A DNA stretch of 5,396 nt, from NCBI GenBank assembly GCA_017419895.1, contig JAFOKI010000226.1:1-5396 (forward strand). The letters run 5' to 3'. The DNA comes from Eubacterium sp. (GTDB lineage: Bacteria; Bacillota; Clostridia; Peptostreptococcales; Anaerovoracaceae). Shown piece by piece: positions 1 to 5,380 of this stretch (within the stretch, counting starts at the first letter, position 1; each line of letters begins with the position of its first letter). The position numbers were made by a program, and so were the translations under genes. The notes below the pieces were generated by a model. The model searched no databases and was not told the DNA's origin. It saw nothing but the letters and a program-made list of their open reading frames with translations.

Positions 1-1294
1 CGGCAATGAATATTTGAGATCCCCGCTCGAGGTAATTGGCATACTCCTCAAGCACCGGATCGATCATGGGATCGACTCCTATTATCAAGACACGTATCTG
101 ATCATCCCGGACGACACTTCCCGGCTCTACGTTTCGCGTTTCGTGAGCTGCGCTTCTGAGAACGAGCGGATTGTCATCGGCTTTGACAACGATAAGCGAA
201 TCGCCTTCTTCAAATATGATCCTGCGCGGGTCGCCGACCATTACTTTGCCGTTCTTCTTACGTGCGCCAACTGCGAATGACATCTTGAGAAGATCATTGA
301 TTTCAACGATCTTCTTCCCGTAAAGTTTTGCGAAAACAGGATCTTTGTCAAATATATAAAACTCGTTGCCTTTAAAATTGAAAAGTTCTGTAAACACATC
401 AGAAAGCCCTGCCTGCCTCGAGGTATGCACCATGATACGCGCGAGCACAACGTTCAAGGGCATCGTGACAAGATCTTTTTTCTGTTCATTTTCCGCGGCT
501 GCCGCTCTTGACTCAACCAGATTTTCCCGGCTTTGCAGGATCGAAACGATGAACGGGCCGCCTTCAGATCCACGCTCATCCAGGATGTGTGTGCACGCCA
601 TGACTGCTTTGACCGAATCAAAGTCATTTTCTGCGTTTATGACTACGACTCTGCTTGTCTCTATAGAGCACATTCTGAGATCGTCAAAATCATAGATCGA
701 TCCGTTTCTGCAGATTATCCTGGTCTTCCCGTATTCATCCGATTTTGCGAATTTCTTTCGGATCTTGTCCATCATTACAGTCTGATCCGCTTCGCTGCCG
801 AGTATCACGATCGCCCCGGGATTCTTTCGGTTCCGGTTTGCTTCCAACAGTTCGCCGATGAGCACAAAAGCCGCGTCATTGAAGCCGAGTATCAGTGTGT
901 GGCCGCTCTCGAGTACCCGGCTGTGGCCCTTCCCGAGCTCCTCAACTTTTGACCTCAGCGCGTTACTGATAAGCCCTATCAGTATCGCGGAGAAAAACAT
1001 GCAGTAGAATATCGAAAGAAGCATGACCAGGAAGTAAACGAATGACACTCCTGTATCATCTGTGTTCAAAGCTCCCCCTTTACCGATCGAATACATGAGC
1101 GACCGCAGGAAATCCTGTCCGAAGTTTCCTGTCAGACTTCCGTGCGAGAGTGCCGCCAACGCGCCCATGAGCACCACGAACAAAAGTGTTACTATCAGGA
1201 GAAGTCTGACCTTCGGCAAAAATCCTTCCGCCATTCTGTTGTCGAACCAATATGCGAGACGCTCCCGCAGCGTATACTGATTCCTGTTTTTCAT
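1..1294 (-). CDS. CASTOR/POLLUX-type putative ion channel, N-terminal 431 residues (3' end outside window)
   Basis: Reading the minus strand from ATG at 1294 gives an open frame of 431 codons to the window edge with no stop, beginning MKNRNQYTLRERLAYW. It has a hydrophobic segment at about residues 28-49 (LLLIVTLLFVVLMGALAAL), a pore-loop-like stretch near 60-75, and a second membrane segment near 84-112. A Rossmann fold follows, starting HTLILGFNDAAF at 132-143, as in the RCK-like cytosolic domain of the plant nuclear cation channels CASTOR and POLLUX (HxLILGWSDK in my memory of that family). A second dinucleotide-fold start, RVLIIGVDP with EEYANYLERGSQ, lies at 401-427 and resembles the CASTOR ILxCGW...LAPGSEL segment. 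Known: the plant members conduct cations; the bacterial members are largely uncharacterised. Inferred: a membrane channel gated through cytosolic RCK-like domains. Bacterial relatives are, as I recall, roughly 600 residues or more, so about a third is missing here. The start is supported by AAAGGGG about 9 bases upstream. It is the third gene of the alcohol/aldehyde dehydrogenase operon, 13 bases after the previous stop. Confidence 0.85.
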   Translation of the reverse strand, partial: MKNRNQYTLRERLAYWFDNRMAEGFLPKVRLLLIVTLLFVVLMGALAALSHGSLTGNFGQDFLRSLMYSIGKGGALNTDDTGVSFVYFLVMLLSIFYCMFFSAILIGLISNALRSKVEELGKGHSRVLESGHTLILGFNDAAFVLIGELLEANRNRKNPGAIVILGSEADQTVMMDKIRKKFAKSDEYGKTRIICRNGSIYDFDDLRMCSIETSRVVVINAENDFDSVKAVMACTHILDERGSEGGPFIVSILQSRENLVESRAAAAENEQKKDLVTMPLNVVLARIMVHTSRQAGLSDVFTELFNFKGNEFYIFDKDPVFAKLYGKKIVEINDLLKMSFAVGARKKNGKVMVGDPRRIIFEEGDSLIVVKADDNPLVLRSAAHETRNVEPGSVVRDDQIRVLIIGVDPMIDPVLEEYANYLERGSQIFIA

Positions 1295-1307
1295 AGGTCA
1301 CACCCCT

Positions 1308-2735
1308 TTACCTCTCAACCAGTCTTACCAGTTTATCTTTGTATTTGTTCTTCGCTCCGCTGTACGGATGCTCGCGGAGCGGAAGATTGAACTTTGTCTT
1401 ACCGAACAGAACTGTCTGCGGATGCGTGAACTCCCTGAAGCCCCACTCACCGTGATAAGCCCCCATGCCGGAGTGCCCGGTGCCGTTGAACGGGACGCCT
1501 TTGACCATCATGTGGATGCAGACTTCGTTGACGCATCCGCCGCCGAACTGCATGGTCGACATTACGTGATCTGCCCACTTGCGATTCTTCGTGAATACGT
1601 ACAACGCTAATCCGTGCTCGCGTTCTGAAATCGTTTTGAGCAGTCCGTCGATCTCCGCATCCGGATACGTCACAACCGGAAGCAGCGGCGAGAAGAGTTC
1701 GCGCCCCACAATTTCTTCATTTATATCAACCGGATAAATGATAGTGGTGTCGAATTTCTGTTCCGACGGAACGCCCCTGCCGCCGAACACGATCCTGTCT
1801 TCATAGCGCTCAGCCGTGAGAGCGCATTTCTCGTAAGCCGCCTTTGTTATCAGGCGCGGATACTCGGGATTGTCACTTGGGTGTTCGCCAACCTGGCGTA
1901 TCACCTCAGCCTTCAGCGCCTCAACAAACTTGTCCGCGACCTCCGAGGCTACCGCAACCTGGTTCACATCTATACATATCTGCCCGCTGTTGCAGATCTT
2001 GAAGAACGCGATCTTGCGCGCCGCATCCCTGAGATCGGCATCTTTTCTCACGATGCACCAGTTGCCGGTCTCCCCTCCAAGTTCTAGCGCGACCGGAGTC
2101 AGATTCACTGACGCTCGCTCCATGACATGTTTCGCTACCCGCGGAGAACCCGTATAGAAAATCTTATCGAAACGCTCCTCGAGACACATGTCCGCGACAT
2201 CGTGACCGCCGTCAATAACGGTCACATACTCGGGCGGGAACGCATCCGACATCATTTTCTTGAGCACGCGCGTGCAGTTCGCTGATTTTGAACTCGCCTT
2301 GATCACTGCGGTGTTACCACCTGCTATGCTCGCGGCGAGCACGCCAAGCGAAAGAATGAACGGGAAATTGAACGGACTGATGATGAGTGTCGTGCCGTAA
2401 GGCATCTTGTAGACCTTTGTCAGGACGCTCGGGAAACAAAGCAGCCCGCTGTAATGGGTTTCCGGTTTTGCCCAGCGCTTAAGTCCGCGTATAGTCTCAT
2501 TTATCTCAAGGATCGTGCTGCCGACGTCGCAGAAATATGCTTCGTTCGGGTGTCTGCCGAGATCTTCCGCCAAAGCTTCCAGTATCTCCGGCTCATAAAG
2601 CCGAATTACTGCTTTCAGTTTCTTCAGCTGCGCGATGCGCCATTCGACATCGAGCGTCGAATTCGTGCGGAAGAATGCTTTTTGATTTTCGACGATCTTA
2701 TGAACCGATCCCTGATCCCATTCAGTGTAAACCAT
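1308..2735 (-). CDS. Aldehyde dehydrogenase, family 3-like (NAD(P)-dependent), 475 aa
   Basis: Oxidises an aldehyde to the carboxylic acid with NAD(P)+ in the cytoplasm. The natural substrate cannot be read from the sequence. Visible motifs: SPFNFP with oxyanion-hole Asn123; AGGNTAVIKAS with Lys146; FYTGSPRVAK at 193-202; LELGGE with general-base Glu218; GQICI with nucleophile Cys254; ELFSP at 346-350 in place of the usual EIFGP; and a C-terminal GHSGMGAYHGEWGFREFTH block typical of family 3 (class 3) enzymes. The tail NLPLREHPY also fits that family, and the length is normal. Oddities are Glu instead of Lys/Ser after ELGG, and Ser instead of Gly in the EIFGP motif. Start choice: GGGGAG lies 6 bases before ATG 2735 and 3 bases before the adjacent ATG 2738. 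A longer in-frame start at 2786 would run through the intercistronic hairpin and lacks a better ribosome site. The gene follows the alcohol dehydrogenase by 77 bases and is probably cotranscribed with it, completing an alcohol-aldehyde-acid route (inference). Confidence 0.94.
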   Translation of the reverse strand: MVYTEWDQGSVHKIVENQKAFFRTNSTLDVEWRIAQLKKLKAVIRLYEPEILEALAEDLGRHPNEAYFCDVGSTILEINETIRGLKRWAKPETHYSGLLCFPSVLTKVYKMPYGTTLIISPFNFPFILSLGVLAASIAGGNTAVIKASSKSANCTRVLKKMMSDAFPPEYVTVIDGGHDVADMCLEERFDKIFYTGSPRVAKHVMERASVNLTPVALELGGETGNWCIVRKDADLRDAARKIAFFKICNSGQICIDVNQVAVASEVADKFVEALKAEVIRQVGEHPSDNPEYPRLITKAAYEKCALTAERYEDRIVFGGRGVPSEQKFDTTIIYPVDINEEIVGRELFSPLLPVVTYPDAEIDGLLKTISEREHGLALYVFTKNRKWADHVMSTMQFGGGCVNEVCIHMMVKGVPFNGTGHSGMGAYHGEWGFREFTHPQTVLFGKTKFNLPLREHPYSGAKNKYKDKLVRLVER

Positions 2736-2755
2736 CATGATCTCCCCATATGATA

Positions 2756-2801
2756 ACAGGACGGTCCGCATGCTCAGTCTTGGCATGAGAACCGTCCCTG
2801 T
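2756..2801 (-). repeat. Intercistronic hairpin between the two dehydrogenase genes
   Basis: A stem of ten pairs with one bulged base joins 2756-2765 (ACAGGACGGT) to 2791-2801 (ACCGTCC-C-TGT). After a 3x3 internal loop an inner five-pair stem, CATGC/GCATG (2769-2773 with 2783-2787), closes a nine-base loop. It fills most of the space between the alcohol dehydrogenase stop (2813) and the aldehyde dehydrogenase ribosome site (2741-2747). No T-run follows on either strand, so it is a poor intrinsic terminator. It could stabilise or process the operon message, or be a small dispersed palindromic element. Confidence 0.65.
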
Positions 2802-2812
2802 GTCAGGTTTTG

Positions 2813-3949
2813 TTAAAGCAGACTTTTCCCGTAGTACGCAGCATCGATAACTACTTTTATCGTATCTTCCGTCATGACGATCGGATTGAATTTGGTCGGA
2901 CCCATGAGCGAATTCTTTGCAACAACCGGGAGGTCTTTCAGATACGTTTCCTCATCGAGACCCATCTCACGGATCGTATTTGGAATACCAAGATAACTCC
3001 TTATATCCCTGATCGCCTGAATGAAATCATCCACTCCGAGAAGCTTGGCGAGCCCTTCCATCTTTTCCGCCACGGACGGGACGGCTTTGTTGTATTCAAG
3101 GACATACGGAAGGATGACGCCGTTCGTAAGACCGTGCGGATAATCGTAGTATCCGCCGAAAGCATGCGAAATGCCGTGGACCATCGTGAGTCCGACATTG
3201 GTGAACGCCATGCCGGCCATGCTTTGGAAATTGTGCATCCTCTCGCGGGCTTCTTCGGTCTTCTCAGTAAATGAGATCGGGAGCCATTTCATGATCCCGA
3301 GTATCGCGTACTGGGTCAGTGCCAGATTGAAATCGTCACAGTCGGGCCTAAGATAGCACTCGACAGCGTGTGTGAGCGCGTCCATTCCTGTTTCAGCCAC
3401 AACATTGTCCGGAAGCGTCATAGTGAGATCCGGATCCAGGATCGCGATGTCCGGTTTATTGGCCATGCAGTTCAGAGGGATCTTGAGTCCCCTGTCGGGA
3501 TCGGTCACGACACTCGTCCTCGTCACTTCAGACGCGGTGCCGGATGTGGACGGGATCGCTACGAGGAATATTTTTTCGCGTTTTTCCGGAAGGATCTCAG
3601 GCGTTACTGTTTTGATGTCGAGATCCGGATGCTCATAGAACAAAATCATCGCCTTGGCTGCGTCGAGCGTGGATCCGCCTCCCACAGCTATTACCGTATC
3701 GGGCGTGTACTTTTTGAAATCTTCGACTCCAGAGTTGACTTCATAGATCGTCGGGTTTTTGCCGACTCCCTCGTGGAAGAATACCTCTCTGTCGCCAAGA
3801 AGCGAAACGATCCTGTCGATCACTCCGCTGCGCCTCATGGAACTTCCGCCGGCGACAATCATTATTCTTTCGCCCGGAACGTCTTTTACCGCATCCAGCG
3901 AGCCTTTTCCGATAACGAGTTTATTAGGTTCATAATTGAGAATAGCCAT
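2813..3949 (-). CDS. Iron-containing (group III) alcohol dehydrogenase, 378 aa
   Basis: NAD(P)-dependent alcohol dehydrogenase of the Fe-ADH family, interconverting a primary alcohol or diol and an aldehyde or ketone in the cytoplasm. The cofactor motif GGGSTLDAAK lies at 90-99 (Gly90-Ser93, Asp96, Lys99) and IPSTSGTASEVT at 132-143. Four metal ligands can be placed with family spacing: Asp190 and His194 in GMDALTHAVE, His258 in MVHGISH, and His272 in DYPHGLTNG. His262 matches the conserved extra histidine. The C-terminus (NPIVMTEDTIKVVIDAAYYGK) is also typical, and the length is standard. The start at 3949 is secured by AGGAGGGG 6-7 bases upstream and by the expected Fe-ADH N-terminus. It is the first gene of the minus-strand operon, behind an extended -10 promoter at 3990-3998. 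Substrate (ethanol, butanol, propanediol, lactaldehyde or other) cannot be decided from sequence, so no symbol is given. Direction in vivo may be aldehyde reduction, as is common in fermenters. Confidence 0.96.
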   Translation of the reverse strand: MAILNYEPNKLVIGKGSLDAVKDVPGERIMIVAGGSSMRRSGVIDRIVSLLGDREVFFHEGVGKNPTIYEVNSGVEDFKKYTPDTVIAVGGGSTLDAAKAMILFYEHPDLDIKTVTPEILPEKREKIFLVAIPSTSGTASEVTRTSVVTDPDRGLKIPLNCMANKPDIAILDPDLTMTLPDNVVAETGMDALTHAVECYLRPDCDDFNLALTQYAILGIMKWLPISFTEKTEEARERMHNFQSMAGMAFTNVGLTMVHGISHAFGGYYDYPHGLTNGVILPYVLEYNKAVPSVAEKMEGLAKLLGVDDFIQAIRDIRSYLGIPNTIREMGLDEETYLKDLPVVAKNSLMGPTKFNPIVMTEDTIKVVIDAAYYGKSLL

Positions 3950-3982
3950 TCTTTTCCCCTCCTGGTGATCAATGAGAATAAT

Positions 3983-4017
3983 ATATTTAATTATACCACA
4001 AAGCTCTGCACGCGCAT
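3983..4017 (-). promoter_or_regulatory. Extended -10 promoter of the alcohol dehydrogenase operon
   Basis: On the minus strand TATAAT (3995 down to 3990) is preceded by TGTGG, giving TGTGGTATAAT, a textbook extended -10 of the Gram-positive TRTGn type. There is no good TTGACA 16-18 bases upstream, where TATGCG is found; extended -10 promoters often tolerate this. The predicted transcript starts near 3983, giving a leader of about 35 bases. The core AGCTTTGTG-N-TATAAT is repeated, facing the other way, in front of nadE. Confidence 0.75.
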
Positions 4018-4024
4018 ATGCGCG
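4011..4024. promoter_or_regulatory. Perfect 14-bp palindrome over the -35 area of the alcohol dehydrogenase promoter
   Basis: CGCGCATATGCGCG is exactly self-complementary and its centre lies 22-23 bases upstream of the first base of the -10 box, where a repressor or activator dimer would sit. A related palindrome, CGCAT-TTT-ATGCG, occupies the similar place in front of nadE (4440-4452). An operator role is inferred from symmetry and position only; no known regulator is recognised. Confidence 0.4.
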
Positions 4025-4044
4025 GCATCCGAAAGCATTGTACC

Positions 4045-4088
4045 AACCGGGTGCCCGGGTTTACTTGCAATAACCCCGGTTTCGCAAG
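4045..4088. repeat. GC-rich segment with competing short inverted repeats
   Basis: AACCGGG (4045-4051) is complementary to CCCGGTT (4075-4081), and CTTGC (4064-4068) is complementary to GCAAG (4084-4088). The two pairings exclude each other. No T-run follows in either direction and no promoter that would transcribe the segment was seen, so it is noted as structure without an assigned role. Confidence 0.35.
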
Positions 4089-4121
4089 CAGATCCATCAT
4101 AGCGAAAGACCATCATGAACG

Positions 4122-4381
4122 AGTTGTTCCGACATAATCGATGGAAATCCTCGAATTTGGCGGAATGATCCGACATAGAATCCCGCAAGAAGTCATCTCT
4201 GTCGGAAGAAGTATTATTAACGATCCATGATTGCCGAGAAGCATGAGTATATTTCTATCGGAAGATGGATAGAAAGCTGTTATCATGCACGGAATTCCGA
4301 CATAAAAAAGCGTTTAAACAAAGAAATGTCGGAAGATTCCTCCCAAAGCAAGAAAAAATCTTGATATTGTCGGAAATACTC
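4122..4381. repeat. Seven TGTCGGAA sites in a mirror-symmetric array
   Basis: The 8-mer TGTCGGAA or its complement TTCCGACA occurs at 4127-4134 (minus), 4168-4175 (minus, one mismatch), 4200-4207 (plus), 4256-4263 (plus, one mismatch), 4295-4302 (minus), 4327-4334 (plus) and 4368-4375 (plus). Centre-to-centre steps are 41, 32, 56, 39, 32 and 41. Sites 1/7, 2/6 and 3/5 are inverted pairs that all share the exact midpoint 4251. Comparing 4122-4211 with the reverse complement of 4292-4381 without gaps, I count 50 of 90 identical positions, so the arms form one degenerate inverted repeat. It may be a multi-site operator for the divergent promoters, a decayed mobile palindrome, or a structured RNA. 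No function is assigned. Confidence 0.75.
4291..4340 (+). repeat. Local hairpin formed by sites 5 and 6 of the array
   Basis: TTCCGACAT (4295-4303) pairs perfectly with ATGTCGGAA (4326-4334), nine pairs across a 22-base A-rich loop. Past a two-base bulge the stem gains four more pairs, GGAA (4291-4294) with TTCC (4337-4340). Sites 2 and 3 make a similar seven-pair stem (4169-4175 with 4200-4206). No T-run follows, so it is not a terminator. Confidence 0.5.
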
Positions 4382-4439
4382 AGAACAACTCTTACAGGAG
4401 GATCTATTCACACACGGGCTGCATTGTATCCCCCTGCCC

Positions 4440-4452
4440 CGCATTTTATGCG
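4440..4452. promoter_or_regulatory. CGCAT-TTT-ATGCG palindrome upstream of the nadE promoter
   Basis: Five-base arms with a three-base centre, centred 28 bases before the -10 box. Together with the palindrome at 4011-4024 it suggests the same dimeric regulator could act on both divergent units. This is inferred from position and similarity only. Confidence 0.35.
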
Positions 4453-4458
4453 TGCGGA

Positions 4459-4487
4459 GGCATAGCTTTGTGATATAATAAATATGT
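4459..4487 (+). promoter_or_regulatory. Extended -10 promoter of nadE
   Basis: TGTGATATAAT with TATAAT at 4474-4479 gives an extended -10. The -35 area (about 4451-4456, CGTGCG) is poor. Transcription would begin near 4486-4488, leaving a leader of about 30 bases before the start codon. The core AGCTTTGTGATATAAT matches the divergent promoter at 15 of 16 bases, and AAATATGTTAT downstream also matches with one substitution (the other copy has one extra T). Confidence 0.75.
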
Positions 4488-4501
4488 TATGCGAGCAAAT
4501 C

Positions 4502-4510
4502 TAAGGAGGT
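4502..4510 (+). promoter_or_regulatory. Strong ribosome binding site of nadE
   Basis: TAAGGAGGT is a near-complete complement of the 16S rRNA 3' end and lies six bases before ATG 4517, which fixes the nadE start. Confidence 0.9.
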
Positions 4511-4516
4511 GCGTGC

Positions 4517-5314
4517 ATGGAATATTTCTATAAAGATTTCGATCCCGAAAAAGCCAAGGATCTGGCAGTAGGCTGGGTGCGTGAGTTCTTTGAGACGAGC
4601 GGTCCGGGCTGCAACGCGGTAGTTGCGATCAGCGGAGGAAAAGACAGCTCGGTCGCGGCGGCGCTTTGTGTCGAGGCTTTGGGAAAAGACAGAGTTTTCG
4701 GTGTGCTTATGCCGAACGGAGTGCAGAAGGACATCGACATGTCGCACAGAGTCGTTGATTTTCTGGGAATCGACCACGTTACGATCAATATCAAGGACAC
4801 TGTCGATTCGGTACTTAAGGGAATGACTGACTGCGGCATTGAACCGTCGCTCCAGACCAAGACCAACCTGCCAGCGAGAGTCAGGATGGCGGTCACATAT
4901 GCGGTATCCCAGTCAAAGAACGGCCGTGTGTGCAATACCTGCAACCTGTCTGAGGACTGGGTCGGGTACTCTACGAGATACGGCGACACTGCGGGGGATT
5001 TTTCACCTTTGTCGTTCTTTACGGTGCAGGAAGTTCGCGCGATCGGCACGGCGCTCGGACTCCCCGACGACATAGTTTACAAAGTCCCGATCGACGGACT
5101 CACCCCTTACACGGATGAGGAAAACCTGGGATTCACGTATAACACGCTCGACAAATACATCAGGACGGGCGAGATCGACGATCCGGAAATCAAGGAAAAG
5201 ATCGACAAGAGACATGCTGCGAACGTTTTCAAGCTGAAAGTGATGCCGGCCTTCAAGTTCGAGGCGCCGATAGTCGCTGTCAGCCCCCACTTTGGGAATA
5301 GATCGATCAGATAA
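4517..5314 (+). CDS. nadE: Ammonia-dependent NAD+ synthetase, 265 aa
   Basis: Last step of NAD+ biosynthesis: ATP-dependent amidation of nicotinic acid adenine dinucleotide, in the cytoplasm, normally as a homodimer. The N-type ATP pyrophosphatase P-loop SGGKDSS is at 39-45, followed by NLPARVRM (117-124), CNLSEDWVGYSTRYGD (142-157) and the PIDGLTPYTDEENLG block (191-205), all characteristic of NadE. At 265 residues it is the short form with no N-terminal glutaminase (nitrilase-like) domain, so ammonia is the expected nitrogen donor. It carries CNTCNLSEDW, with Cys142 where my recollection of the family consensus is GNLSED; the change is mild and the remaining motif is intact. The start is fixed by TAAGGAGGT. 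It is transcribed divergently from the dehydrogenase operon, from a near-identical promoter, which hints at coordinated NAD supply and use (inference). No terminator is visible after the stop. Confidence 0.96.
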   Translation: MEYFYKDFDPEKAKDLAVGWVREFFETSGPGCNAVVAISGGKDSSVAAALCVEALGKDRVFGVLMPNGVQKDIDMSHRVVDFLGIDHVTINIKDTVDSVLKGMTDCGIEPSLQTKTNLPARVRMAVTYAVSQSKNGRVCNTCNLSEDWVGYSTRYGDTAGDFSPLSFFTVQEVRAIGTALGLPDDIVYKVPIDGLTPYTDEENLGFTYNTLDKYIRTGEIDDPEIKEKIDKRHAANVFKLKVMPAFKFEAPIVAVSPHFGNRSIR

Positions 5315-5380
5315 CTTTGTTTGTACAAGCATAAAACAATAAATATATGAATTGCCGGAAGGCTGATGGAGGTAATTGAA

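Noticed and set aside
533..952. A 139-codon plus-strand open frame in the left part
   Set aside because: It is antisense to the channel gene, whose uninterrupted minus-strand frame carries membrane and Rossmann motifs.
2247..2256. Additional copies of the ATCCGACAT motif in coding DNA (also near 3185-3193)
   Set aside because: They are explained by the codons of the dehydrogenases (for example MSD) and are isolated, without the spacing seen in the array.
3368..4102. A 244-codon open frame on the plus strand, antisense to the alcohol dehydrogenase
   Set aside because: It lies almost wholly over a clearly recognised Fe-ADH in the opposite strand, has no ribosome site, and its product resembles no family. 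It is a by-product of codon bias.
3991..4188. Small minus-strand open frame of 65 codons in the intergenic region
   Set aside because: It begins with TTG without a ribosome site, ends inside the -10 box of the dehydrogenase promoter, and overlaps the repeat array; its product is not recognisable.
4120..4382. CRISPR array
   Set aside because: The repeated unit is only eight bases, it changes orientation, and the spacing is uneven.
4395..4402. Ribosome-site-like CAGGAGGA in the intergenic region
   Set aside because: No ATG, GTG or TTG follows at a usable distance, so it does not serve a visible gene.
4265..4465. Small plus-strand open frame of 66 codons upstream of nadE
   Set aside because: There is no ribosome site at its start, it runs through the repeat array, and its composition is arbitrary.
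4466..4487. Rex-type redox repressor site in the promoters (TTGTGA half-site)
   Set aside because: Only one half of the expected TTGTGA-N-TCACAA dyad is present, and the bases coincide with the extended -10 motif.
4528..5073. A 181-codon open frame antisense to nadE
   Set aside because: It is a shadow of nadE, whose motifs are complete in the plus strand.
5315..5380. Intrinsic terminator after nadE
   Set aside because: Only very short inverted repeats (TTGTACAA; GCC-GGAA-GGC) are present, without a stem plus T-run.
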